Assembly (NCBI RefSeq): GCF_039592695.1 | Contig: NZ_JBBUTK010000003.1 | Location: forward strand, 524,503 to 588,502 | Source of the DNA: Flagellimonas_A sp039592695 | GTDB lineage: Bacteria; Bacteroidota; Bacteroidia; Flavobacteriales; Flavobacteriaceae | DNA: 64,000 nt | Direction: 5' to 3' | Shown: one piece after another, positions 50,763 to 59,757 of the stretch | How the letters are laid out: every line of letters starts with the position of its first letter | Numbering within the stretch: position 1 is the first letter of the stretch | The notes under the pieces: model-generated | Databases searched by the model: none | What the model was told of the DNA's origin: nothing | The model's input: only the letters and a program-made list of their open reading frames with translations | Translations under genes and position numbers: made by a program

Positions 50763-52615
50763 TCTGCGACTTCTTCTTTGCTGGCCAATATGTCAACATT
50801 AAACATTTTACCGAGATAGACCAATTTATACCCTTCATCAATATCGGTAAATTCTTTGCTGAAAGATGAAATGATTTTTAAATCTCCCTGCTTGTCTTTT
50901 AAAAAAATGGGGATTATATGTTCGTCTGCTTTGGTAATCTCGATAAGGCCATCATATTGTTCTTTGTCCTTAAGTTCAATTTCATTGATGGCTGGATATT
51001 TTCTAACGGCTTCCGTCAGTTTGATAAAATCATCGGTATGGGAAAAGAGCCCCTCTTCCGGATTGTTTTCGGGGTTGTTCATTTCGTCTGTGTTGACCAG
51101 CCTAAAGGCCCCATTTTCACCAAATTGCTTTTTGAACTTTTCAATGGCAAACTTGTTGATATCCGAATTGCCCGTCAGGGCCATCAAGTAGCCCATATCG
51201 TTCAATTCAATATTATCGGTCAACGTGTCTGAATAGATGTCGGCTGCAATGGCCTCGACTCCCAATTTTTTTGCTTTTTCAACATTGGTCTGGTTATTGT
51301 CGATAAGTACCACATGGCGCTTGTTTTTCTTCAGATAACCTGCAATCAGCCTTGAGACTTTTGAGGCGCCTATTATCAAAATGCCCTCTGACTTTGTTAA
51401 AAACACTCCCACTAACCGGGCAAAAAGCCTAGCAGTAGTAGCGTTGAGAAGCACGGTGCCCAATACGACCATAAACACCAGTGGGGTAATGTATTCTGCC
51501 CCGGGCTCGCCTTTTGCAAGCAGTTTAGAACCGAAAAGCGATGCAATACCGGCAGCCACGATACCCCTTGGCCCCACCCAGCCGATAAACATTTTTTCGT
51601 TAAGCTTCAGATTCGAACCTTGTGTGCTCAAAAACACCCCAAGAGGCCGAATCAGAAATACAATGACAAGAAAAAGGGCAGCGGTCTTCCAGTTGTAGAT
51701 GAGCTGCATGTCTGAAATATCAATGTTCGCGGCAAGAAGTATAAAAAGAATGGATATCAATAGAACGCTCAACGATTCTTTAAAATAGAGCAGTTCTTTA
51801 AGGTTTGGCAGGTCTATGTTCCCCATGACCATTCCCATGACCACTACCGCAAGTAGGCCCGATTCATGCGCAAAGAGATCTGATTCAACGAAAACCAACA
51901 AGACCACCGATAATGAAACCACATTCATTAGATAATGGGGTATCCAGTTTTTCTTGATGACAAAGGCGAGGCCGTGGGCAAAGGTGAAGCCGAAAGTGAA
52001 GCCGAAAAGCAATATTTTTCCGAACTCTATCAAAGCCGTTTTTGTAAAGGCACTGCCTTCGCCAACACTGATAAATTCAAACACCAAAACTGCTACTAAC
52101 GCCCCGATGGGGTCAATCAAGATGCCTTCCCATTTTAGCACTGCCGAAACATCTTTTTTGAGTGGTATGTTACGAAGAATGGGTGTAATTACTGTGGGCC
52201 CTGTAACGATAATTAAGGCAGAGAACAAAAACGATATCTGCCACGACAAGTCAAAAATGTAATGTGCTGCGATACCTGCCCCAAAAAAAGTAACCAATGT
52301 GCCAATGGTAATCAACTTTGTGATTACGGGGCCAACATTGGCAATTTCAGAACGTTTTAAGGTCAACCCGCCTTCAAAAAGTATGATACTGATTGCAAGT
52401 GACACAAAATAATAGAGGCCATCACCAGGAAAAAGACCTTTTTTACCATTCCAAATGGGCTCAATGAGCTTGCTGCCATCTGCGGTATAAAGCGTTGCGA
52501 TTGGCCCGACCAAGAGCCCGATCAAAATCAGGGGTAAGATTGCGGGCAACTTCAATCGCCAAGCGACCCATTGTGCGATGATTCCAAGTATAATGATTCC
52601 CGCTAATTCGAGCAT
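50759..52615 (-). CDS. CPA1-type Na+/H+ antiporter with RCK/TrkA-N domain
   Basis: A 618-residue protein from ATG 52615 (MLELAGIIILGIIAQWVAWRL). About 12 hydrophobic segments form the antiporter unit (SLAISIILFEGGLTLK, EGILIDPIGALVAVLVFEF). It is followed by a cytosolic Rossmann RCK domain starting EGILIIGASKVSRLIAGYLKK and a C-terminal TrkA-C-like region. It exchanges cations for protons under nucleotide control. The 27 earlier in-frame residues lack membrane character and are excluded. Confidence 0.88.
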   Translation of the reverse strand: MLELAGIIILGIIAQWVAWRLKLPAILPLILIGLLVGPIATLYTADGSKLIEPIWNGKKGLFPGDGLYYFVSLAISIILFEGGLTLKRSEIANVGPVITKLITIGTLVTFFGAGIAAHYIFDLSWQISFLFSALIIVTGPTVITPILRNIPLKKDVSAVLKWEGILIDPIGALVAVLVFEFISVGEGSAFTKTALIEFGKILLFGFTFGFTFAHGLAFVIKKNWIPHYLMNVVSLSVVLLVFVESDLFAHESGLLAVVVMGMVMGNIDLPNLKELLYFKESLSVLLISILFILLAANIDISDMQLIYNWKTAALFLVIVFLIRPLGVFLSTQGSNLKLNEKMFIGWVGPRGIVAAGIASLFGSKLLAKGEPGAEYITPLVFMVVLGTVLLNATTARLFARLVGVFLTKSEGILIIGASKVSRLIAGYLKKNKRHVVLIDNNQTNVEKAKKLGVEAIAADIYSDTLTDNIELNDMGYLMALTGNSDINKFAIEKFKKQFGENGAFRLVNTDEMNNPENNPEEGLFSHTDDFIKLTEAVRKYPAINEIELKDKEQYDGLIEITKADEHIIPIFLKDKQGDLKIISSFSKEFTDIDEGYKLVYLGKMFNVDILASKEEVAD

Positions 52616-52768
52616 GGTGGTATTTTTTCGAAATTTACAGTTTTCTTTAAAATATCCTTGCCCATATCCGGGCTTTCTGAATTTGTTAAAATACAAATAA
52701 TAAAACGGTGTATTATAACCATTTGCGGTACAGTTTTCTTATTTTGCGCATCCTTTTGCCCATTTTGA

Positions 52769-53641
52769 ATGCAGCTATACCCCATTGAGACCGGTAATTT
52801 CAAGTTAGATGGCGGGGCCATGTTCGGTGTCGTGCCAAAATCGTTGTGGAACAGGACCAATCCTTCAGATGCCAACAACATGATTGAACTGGCCATGCGC
52901 TGCCTTCTGATCGAAGATGGCGATCGACTTATCTTAATCGACAACGGGCTTGGCAACAAGCAATCAGAGAAATTTTTCGGTTATTACCATTTATGGGGAG
53001 ACCATTCTTTGGATAAATCCCTAAAAAAACATGGTTTTCACCGCGATGACATCACCGATGTATTCATGACCCACTTACACTTTGACCATTGCGGGGGCAG
53101 TATTCAATGGAACAAAGACCGAACAGGCTACGAACCTGCTTTTAAAAATGCCCGGTTTTGGACAAACGAAGACCATTGGCAATGGGCGTTGGAACCCAAT
53201 CAAAGGGAAAAGGCCTCCTTTCTGAAAGAGAACCTGCTTCCGATGCAAGAAAGTGGTCAATTAAACTTCATAAAAAAGGCACAGGCCCCGTATTTGAATT
53301 GCTCTGATCTCGATTTTGGCATTTTATTTGTAAACGGCCATACCGAAAAACAGATGTTGCCACATATCAAATACAAAGGAAAAACCGTGGTCTTTGTGGC
53401 AGATTTGATTCCAACAGTGGGGCATATTCCTTTGCCTTATGTCATGGGCTACGATATGCGGCCTTTGGTCACATTGGATGAAAAAGGCACATTTTTGAAC
53501 GAAGCCGCAGAAAAAGGGTATGTGCTATTTTTTGAACATGATGCACACAACGAAATGTGCACCTTAAAAAGAACGGAAAAAGGGGTGCGGTTGGATCAGA
53601 CTTTCAAATTTGAAGAAGTGTTTGCTGCTTCCTCCTTATAA
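52769..53641 (+). CDS. MBL-fold metallo-hydrolase
   Basis: A 290-residue metallo-beta-lactamase-fold protein. The metal motif is MTHLHFDHCGGS (HxHxDH), further ligands are in LFVNGHTEKQMLPH and VADLIPTVGHIP, and the end reads FFEHDAHNEMCT. The arrangement fits the N-acyl homoserine lactonase-like/RNase Z-like quorum-quenching or glyoxalase-type group, but the substrate is unclear. No secretion signal. Followed 14 bp later by a subtilase. Confidence 0.87.
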   Translation: MQLYPIETGNFKLDGGAMFGVVPKSLWNRTNPSDANNMIELAMRCLLIEDGDRLILIDNGLGNKQSEKFFGYYHLWGDHSLDKSLKKHGFHRDDITDVFMTHLHFDHCGGSIQWNKDRTGYEPAFKNARFWTNEDHWQWALEPNQREKASFLKENLLPMQESGQLNFIKKAQAPYLNCSDLDFGILFVNGHTEKQMLPHIKYKGKTVVFVADLIPTVGHIPLPYVMGYDMRPLVTLDEKGTFLNEAAEKGYVLFFEHDAHNEMCTLKRTEKGVRLDQTFKFEEVFAASSL

Positions 53642-53655
53642 ATTAAACATGCAAG

Positions 53656-55299
53656 ATGATAAGACAATTTAAACCTTCTATTTCAATTTTAGCAGCAATA
53701 CTGCTTTCGGGGTGTGGCGCAACTGCCTTGGTTTCCACTCCCGTTGAAAATATAGATGCCGTACCGCTTAAAGTATCTGATTTGACAGAGGCCCAGGAAA
53801 AGACCTGGGGGCATGCCGATTTGGTGCAAGACACCATTCCTGGTATGAGTGTTGATCGGGCCTATGCCGAAATCATAAAAAACAAAAAGGGCAAAACGGT
53901 GATTGTGGCCGTGTTGGATTCTGGTATCGACCTTGACCACGAAGACCTTGATGATGTGCTGTGGACGAACAAAGACGAAAAGCCGGGCAATGGCAAAGAT
54001 GATGATGGCAATGGCTATGTAGACGACATTCACGGGTACAATTTTTTGGGTGAGGCCTATAACGAGCAATTGGAGTACACCCGAATGCTCCGGTTGGGGG
54101 TTGGTACCGCTGCAGAGAGGGCAAAAGCACAATTGAAACTGGACAAGGAATACCCAGAAGCTTTGCAAAACAAACAGCAGTATGAGCAAATATTACAAGT
54201 CGTAAAAAATGCAGATGCCGCTGTCAAGGAAGCATTGGGAAAGGATTCGTACACCAAAAAAGATGTCATGGGCATCGAGGCCAACACCACTGAAATGCAG
54301 CAACATGTTGCTGTATTGACCCAAATGTACGGTTACGAAGACAGTATTGACAAAGTGCTCGAGCAGCTTGAAGAAGGGGTTGCCTATTTCACCGAGCAGG
54401 TGAACTACAATCTGAACAAAGATTTTAATGGGCGTGAAGTTGTGGGTGATAATCCTTATGATTATAACGACCGTGATTATGGAAACGGCAACCCCGACAG
54501 CAGGCTCGAAGACGAAAGCCATGGCACCCATGTTGCCGGCATCATCGCGGCAGAAAGAAACAACGGCCTTGGTGCGAACGGGGTAGCCAAGAACGTTGAA
54601 ATTATGAGCATTCGTGCCGTGCCCAATGGTGATGAGTATGATAAAGACATTGCGCTGGGCATTCGCTATGCCGTCGACAATGGCGCAAAGATTATCAACT
54701 GCAGTTTCGGAAAATCATTTTCGCCAAATGCTGAATGGGTTTATGAGGCCATAAAATATGCAGCTGTCAACGATGTGCTTATCGTTCATGCGGCGGGCAA
54801 TGATGGCAATGACATCGATGATCAATCCAATCCAAACTATCCGAACGATCATCGCTTTGGCAGTAATGAAATTGCTGATAACCTGATCACGGTAGGGGCT
54901 TTGACCAGTAACTATGGCTCAGAGATGGTCGCAACGTTCTCCAACTATGGAAAAAACAATGTGGATGTCTTTGCGCCAGGTGACGATATCTACTCAACAA
55001 TGCCAAACAATGCGTACGATTTTAACGGTGGCACCTCTATGGCGGCACCAGCTGTTGCGGGTATTGCCGCGTTGATCCGTTCGTATTATCCCAATCTGAC
55101 CGCTCCAGAGGTCAAGCATATTTTAATGCAATCCGGATTAAAATCTAAAGCCTCAGTGGTTGTTTCTGGCGACCCGAACAAATCAAAGTCCTTTTCAGAA
55201 ATTTCAAAATCGGGCAAAATGGTCAATGCCTACAATGCGCTCTTAATGGCCGATAGCGTCTCAAAAGGAAGTAAAACCCTTGATTACAATGCTGAATGA
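53656..55299 (+). CDS. S8 family subtilisin-like serine peptidase, lipoprotein
   Basis: A 547-residue lipoprotein (lipobox LLSGC, Cys at about 21). The catalytic Asp is in VAVLDSGIDLDHEDL, His in SHGTHVAGIIAA, Asn in VHAAGNDGND and Ser in GGTSMAAPAVAGIA. A roughly 150-residue insert (about residues 135–275) rich in Glu/Lys helices separates the Asp and His blocks. It is likely a surface- or periplasm-anchored protease. It ends 1 bp before the M1 peptidase start. Confidence 0.92.
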   Translation: MIRQFKPSISILAAILLSGCGATALVSTPVENIDAVPLKVSDLTEAQEKTWGHADLVQDTIPGMSVDRAYAEIIKNKKGKTVIVAVLDSGIDLDHEDLDDVLWTNKDEKPGNGKDDDGNGYVDDIHGYNFLGEAYNEQLEYTRMLRLGVGTAAERAKAQLKLDKEYPEALQNKQQYEQILQVVKNADAAVKEALGKDSYTKKDVMGIEANTTEMQQHVAVLTQMYGYEDSIDKVLEQLEEGVAYFTEQVNYNLNKDFNGREVVGDNPYDYNDRDYGNGNPDSRLEDESHGTHVAGIIAAERNNGLGANGVAKNVEIMSIRAVPNGDEYDKDIALGIRYAVDNGAKIINCSFGKSFSPNAEWVYEAIKYAAVNDVLIVHAAGNDGNDIDDQSNPNYPNDHRFGSNEIADNLITVGALTSNYGSEMVATFSNYGKNNVDVFAPGDDIYSTMPNNAYDFNGGTSMAAPAVAGIAALIRSYYPNLTAPEVKHILMQSGLKSKASVVVSGDPNKSKSFSEISKSGKMVNAYNALLMADSVSKGSKTLDYNAE

Positions 55300-55300
55300 T

Positions 55301-57154
55301 ATGAAGTTAGCCAAACAACTGATCGCTTCCGTTCTTTTACTTTCCATGCCTTCCGTAACTGCCCAAAAAGGGCCTTGTTATTGGCAACAGCATGTGGATT
55401 ACCAAATGGATGTCACTATGGATGTGGAGACCTTTCAATATGACGGCACCCAAAAGTTGGTGTACACCAACAACTCGCCTGATACGTTGAACCGTGTGTT
55501 TTACCACCTTTATTTCAATGCCTTTCAACCCGGAAGTGAAATGGACATGCGATTGCAGACCATCAAAGATGGTGACGGACGAATGCTCGAGGACGGTAAA
55601 AGCCGTATCGCTACTTTGGCAACTGAAGAGCAAGGTTATCTGCACGTGCAAGCATTGACCCAAGACGGGCAAAAGGTCTCGTTCAGCGAAGAAGGTACCA
55701 TTTTGGTGGTCGACTTGGCGACCCCGATTGCGCCCGGGGCGAAGACCAAATTCGATATGGAGTTCAAGGGCCAAGTGCCCTTGCAAATTCGCCGTTCGGG
55801 CAGAAACAGCAAAGAAGGGGTGGCACTCTCAATGAGCCAGTGGTATCCTAAAATGGTGGAATACGATTTTGAGGGTTGGCACCCGAATCCGTACATCGCT
55901 CGTGAGTTCCATGGGGTTTGGGGTGACTTTGATGTCAAGATCACCATTGACAAAGACTATACGATAGGTGGTACGGGGTATTTGCAAAATCCGCAAGAAA
56001 TAGGCCATGGCTACGAAGCCGAAGGCAGAAAGGTCAAGACCAAGGGAAAAACCCTGACGTGGCATTTTAAAGCGCCCATGGTTCACGATTTTATGTGGGG
56101 GGCCGATCCAGAGTATGTTCACGATGTGGTTGAGATGGAAAACGGACCTACATTACATTTTTTCTATAAAGACAAACCTGAATTGCTTGAAAACTGGAAA
56201 AACCTACAGCCCAAGACTGTTGATGCCATGAATTTTTTCAATAAAAATATTGGCGAATATCCTTACGAACAATATTCTGTGGTTCAGGGCGGTGATGGCG
56301 GAATGGAATATGCCATGAGCACCCTAATCACTGGTGAACGCTCTTTTGGCAGTCTGGTCGGGGTCATGGTGCATGAGCTGGCGCATTCTTGGTTTCAACA
56401 TGTGCTTGCCACCAATGAATCAAAACATTCATGGATGGATGAAGGGTTTACTTCGTTCATCAGCAGCCTTTGCATGAACGAAATCATGGAGCAGAACAAA
56501 GACTTTCCGTTTGAGGGATCCTACAAGGGTTATTACGCCCTCGTGAATTCAGGTAAAGAACAGCCACAGACCGCCCATGCCGATCGATATGACCTGAATT
56601 TTGCCTATGGCATTGCGGCATACAGCAAAGGGGCCATCTTTTTGTCGCAATTGGGCTACGTGATCGGGCAAGACAAGTTGTTGCAGACCATCAGAAAATA
56701 TTATGAGGATTACAAGTTCACGCATCCCGTTCCGAACGACATTAAAAGAACGGCAGAAAAAGTGTCCGGCATGCAATTGGACTGGTACCTGACGGATTGG
56801 ACACAGACCACCAACACCATCGATTACGGAATCAAAGAGGTGGTTTCCAACGGAGACACATCAACATTGGTCATGGAGCGCATTGGCTTGATGCCCATGC
56901 CATTGGATATTCTTGTGGTCGATACCGATGGCAACCAGCAAACCTACTATGTTCCTCTAAGGATGATGCGCGGAGAGAAAGAGAATCCATATCCAAACAT
57001 ACAACGAACCGTTGCCGAAGATTGGGCGTGGGCATCCCCTACTTATGAACTGATCCTTGATATGCCAAAGGGCAACATTGCCGGTATCTCCATCGATCCA
57101 TCGATGTTGATGGCCGATGTGAATCGTGAGAACAATACGTATAGCGGGGAGTAA
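55301..57154 (+). CDS. M1 family metallopeptidase, secreted
   Basis: A 617-residue aminopeptidase-type protein from ATG 55301 with a signal peptide (MKLAKQLIASVLLLSMPSVTAQ). Zinc site: HELAHSWFQH plus Glu in WMDEGFTSF. The substrate-binding block GDGGMEYAMST replaces the classical GAMEN. It degrades peptides outside the cytoplasm. It starts 1 bp after the subtilase stop, forming a two-gene proteolytic unit. Confidence 0.92.
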   Translation: MKLAKQLIASVLLLSMPSVTAQKGPCYWQQHVDYQMDVTMDVETFQYDGTQKLVYTNNSPDTLNRVFYHLYFNAFQPGSEMDMRLQTIKDGDGRMLEDGKSRIATLATEEQGYLHVQALTQDGQKVSFSEEGTILVVDLATPIAPGAKTKFDMEFKGQVPLQIRRSGRNSKEGVALSMSQWYPKMVEYDFEGWHPNPYIAREFHGVWGDFDVKITIDKDYTIGGTGYLQNPQEIGHGYEAEGRKVKTKGKTLTWHFKAPMVHDFMWGADPEYVHDVVEMENGPTLHFFYKDKPELLENWKNLQPKTVDAMNFFNKNIGEYPYEQYSVVQGGDGGMEYAMSTLITGERSFGSLVGVMVHELAHSWFQHVLATNESKHSWMDEGFTSFISSLCMNEIMEQNKDFPFEGSYKGYYALVNSGKEQPQTAHADRYDLNFAYGIAAYSKGAIFLSQLGYVIGQDKLLQTIRKYYEDYKFTHPVPNDIKRTAEKVSGMQLDWYLTDWTQTTNTIDYGIKEVVSNGDTSTLVMERIGLMPMPLDILVVDTDGNQQTYYVPLRMMRGEKENPYPNIQRTVAEDWAWASPTYELILDMPKGNIAGISIDPSMLMADVNRENNTYSGE

Positions 57155-57174
57155 CTCCATTAAAATCAAAGAAA

Positions 57175-57205
57175 AATCCGCTTGGAGCCTTTAACTGAGC
57201 GGATT
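57175..57205 (+). terminator. Hairpin, possible weak terminator after the M1 peptidase
   Basis: AATCCGCT (57175–57182) pairs with AGCGGATT (57198–57205); only a weak T tract follows. Confidence 0.5.
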
Positions 57206-57219
57206 ATTCAAATGTAATT

Positions 57220-57268
57220 GTCCCCTTGAGGGGACAGCGAATCCGCCAAAAGCGGAAAGCAGGGGTGT
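57220..57268 (-). repeat. Palindromic repeat family, copy 3 (inverted), upstream flank of DUF559
   Basis: GTCCCCTTGAGGGGAC (57220–57235), then hairpin TCCGC-CAAAA-GCGGA, then CAGGGGTGT; read on the minus strand this is the same layout as copies 1 and 2. It lies 43 bp before the GTG start of the DUF559–rnpA frame. Confidence 0.8.
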
Positions 57269-57310
57269 AGATAATTCCTTGTAACTTTCCCAAAAATTGT
57301 CTTCTCAAAG

Positions 57311-58138
57311 GTGCCAAAAAATAAAATCATACCGTACAATCCCAAGCTAAAGGAATATGCCCGTCAATTGCGTAAAAACAGCACCTTGTCAGAGACATTG
57401 CTTTGGCAAAGCATAAAAAACAGGGCGCTTGGGGTGCAGTTTCATCGTCAAGTGCCCCTACTTGAATATATTGTCGATTTTTATTGCCATGAAATTAAAC
57501 TGGCCATCGAAATAGACGGTGATTCACATGAATACCGTTACGAACAAGATGCTAAACGTCAAGGTGAGTTGGAAAAAAGAGGGGTTGAATTCATCCGGTT
57601 TTCAGACAATACGGTTAAAAATGATATGTTCAGCGTGCTGTTGGCGTTGGAGGAAAAGCTTAAAAATCTTGTGGAAAACACCCCCCTTGATCCTAACTCA
57701 AAGGGGGGGTCAAGAATAGCTTCACCAACATCCCCCTTCCTCCCCCCTCAAGGGGGGAATAAGTTTCCAAAAAAAGAAAGGCTGAAATCACAAAAGCTTA
57801 TTGAACAGGTTTTTTTGGATGGAAAGGCCGTGACCCAATTCCCCATAAAACTTATCTATCTCAAACATGGGCTGATAGCGTCGCCCACCGTACAGGCCGG
57901 TTTTGTCGCCCCAAAGAAAAACTTTAAAAGTGCCGTCAAGCGCAACCGTATCAAACGCCTGCTCAGAGAGACGTACCGCCTCAATAAGCATACCCTTTTT
58001 AACAACATAGAGGGAAATTATGCGTTGATGATTTTATATCTTGGGAAGGAGTTGCCACAGTACAAGGCCATAGAGGAAAAAATGGTGGCCGTGTTGGGCG
58101 CATTCATAAAAAAAGTCTCAAATGAAGAACGTACGTAA
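57311..58138 (+). CDS. rnpA: DUF559 endonuclease-like domain fused to ribonuclease P protein component
   Basis: A continuous 275-residue frame from GTG 57311. Residues 1–118 are a DUF559 (Vsr-like endonuclease-fold) domain: LRKNSTLSETLLWQSIKNR, FHRQVPLLEYIVDFYC, KLAIEIDGDSHE and RRGVEFIRFSDN. Residues 119–158 are a linker encoded by palindromic repeats. Residues 159–275 are RnpA, the protein of RNase P, with LKSQKLIEQVF, IYLKH, VAPKKNFKSAVKRNRIKRLLRE. RnpA has no ATG of its own; only GTG 57671 and CTG 57781 are possible internal starts. It overlaps the S41 gene by 17 bp, the normal flavobacterial rnpA neighbour. Confidence 0.88.
   Translation: MPKNKIIPYNPKLKEYARQLRKNSTLSETLLWQSIKNRALGVQFHRQVPLLEYIVDFYCHEIKLAIEIDGDSHEYRYEQDAKRQGELEKRGVEFIRFSDNTVKNDMFSVLLALEEKLKNLVENTPLDPNSKGGSRIASPTSPFLPPQGGNKFPKKERLKSQKLIEQVFLDGKAVTQFPIKLIYLKHGLIASPTVQAGFVAPKKNFKSAVKRNRIKRLLRETYRLNKHTLFNNIEGNYALMILYLGKELPQYKAIEEKMVAVLGAFIKKVSNEERT
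57678..57757. repeat. C/G-rich palindromic repeats in the DUF559–RnpA linker
   Basis: CCCCCCTTGA…CTCAAAGGGGGG (57681–57708) and CCCCCCTCAAGGGGGG (57742–57757) bracket a short spacer. They are translated as the linker between the two domains and act as the downstream counterpart of the repeat at 57220–57268. Confidence 0.75.
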
Positions 58139-59744
58139 GAAAATAATCGTTTCCGTTTTTGCGGTGTCAATGTTGGTGGTCGGAAGCAGTTTTAAGAGCG
58201 ATTTCTTTGAAATTGCAAAACAGATTGAAATTTTCACCACCCTGTTCAAAGAGCTCAATATGAACTATGTTGACGAGACGAATCCCGCAGAATTGATGGA
58301 TTCTGCCATCAAAAACATGCTCAATGAGCTGGACCCCTACACCCGCTTCTTGAACGAGCAAGATGTTGAGGCGTATAAAATCAACAATGCCGGCGAGTAC
58401 TCAGGCATAGGGGCTTTGGTGCGTTCTTTTGATGACCGGTTGCTCATCATTGAGGCCTACAAAGACTATCCCGCCGACAAAGCGGGGCTCAAGGCAGGTG
58501 ATGAAATTGTGAAGATTGGCGATATTGAGGTAAAAGATTTTCAGGACAACGCCAGCGAGCTGCTGAAGGGGGCCAATGACAGCGAGATTGAAATCGCCTA
58601 CAAAAGACAGGGGCAAACCAAAACCGCAACCATCAAGAGAGCTGGGGTCGAGGTCGATGCCGTGCCTTTTTATGACATGGTCGATGACAAAACAGGGTAT
58701 GTCGTGCTGTCTAAATTCAACCGAAAGGCATCAAGCCAAACAAAGTCTGCCATTCAAGACTTAAAGGGCAAGGGTGCCGAACGATTGATACTTGACTTAA
58801 GGGGCAATCCCGGGGGGCTGCTTTCCGAAGCCATCAACGTCACCAATCTGTTCGTGCCCAAAGGGGAGCTCATCGTGACCACAAAATCCAAGGTCAAAAA
58901 ATTCAACCAAGAATACAAAACGAAAAACCAGCCCGAAGATACTGATATTCCGCTTGTGGTGTTAATAGATGGCAGCAGTGCCTCGGCCAGTGAAATCGTT
59001 TCCGGGGGGCTTCAAGACCTCGACCGTGCAGTCATCATGGGCGCCCGCAGTTTTGGCAAGGGCTTGGTGCAGCGACCTTTGAAATTGACCTACGGCACAC
59101 AGCTGAAGGTCACCATTTCAAGATATTACACCCCATCTGGAAGGTGCATCCAGTCTTTGGACTACTGGAACAGGGATGAAGACGGCAAAGCGGTCAGAAA
59201 TACGGTATACAACAATTTCGCCACCCGAAATGGTCGCAAAGTACAAGATGGTGGCGGGGTGATGCCCGATATTGAGATTGCTTCCATCAAATCGAATGCT
59301 TTGATTGAAAGTCTTGAAAGAAACAATATCATCTTTGATTTTGCAACTTCCTTTTTCTACAAAAACGATTTTTCTTCGGTGGCAGATTTTAGTTTTTCCG
59401 CAGCTGACTACAATGATTTCAAAGGTTTTGCCAAAACCCAAGATTTCAGCCTAGAGACCCAGTCAGAACAACTACTGGAAGAGGCCATGAACAATGAAGA
59501 AGGGGTCTTGGGACCAACCGTGCAGGCCAAGTACAAAGACTTGCTGTTGGCCATCGGCCAGGGCAAGATCTCATCGTTGGATACGTACCAGACCGAAATA
59601 CAAAAAAAGTTGGAAGATGAACTCATCAAACGCTATTTTTACCGCGATGGCCTTTATGAATACTATCTTTCGAACGATGATGCCATTTTGACGGCAAAGA
59701 CCCTATTGGCCGACAACGACAAGTACCTCGGTATTTTACAGTAA
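58122..59744 (+). CDS. S41 family C-terminal processing peptidase
   Basis: A 540-residue exported protease with a signal peptide, a PDZ domain (about 80–160: EYSGIGALVRSFDDRLLIIEAYKDYPADKAGLKAGDEI) and a catalytic domain with Ser in DGSSASASEIVSGGLQD and Lys in GARSFGKGLVQRP. It clips C-termini of envelope proteins. It overlaps the RnpA-encoding frame by 17 bp, so translation of the two is coupled. Confidence 0.93.
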   Translation: MKNVRKKIIVSVFAVSMLVVGSSFKSDFFEIAKQIEIFTTLFKELNMNYVDETNPAELMDSAIKNMLNELDPYTRFLNEQDVEAYKINNAGEYSGIGALVRSFDDRLLIIEAYKDYPADKAGLKAGDEIVKIGDIEVKDFQDNASELLKGANDSEIEIAYKRQGQTKTATIKRAGVEVDAVPFYDMVDDKTGYVVLSKFNRKASSQTKSAIQDLKGKGAERLILDLRGNPGGLLSEAINVTNLFVPKGELIVTTKSKVKKFNQEYKTKNQPEDTDIPLVVLIDGSSASASEIVSGGLQDLDRAVIMGARSFGKGLVQRPLKLTYGTQLKVTISRYYTPSGRCIQSLDYWNRDEDGKAVRNTVYNNFATRNGRKVQDGGGVMPDIEIASIKSNALIESLERNNIIFDFATSFFYKNDFSSVADFSFSAADYNDFKGFAKTQDFSLETQSEQLLEEAMNNEEGVLGPTVQAKYKDLLLAIGQGKISSLDTYQTEIQKKLEDELIKRYFYRDGLYEYYLSNDDAILTAKTLLADNDKYLGILQ

Positions 59745-59757
59745 TCAAACTTATTCG

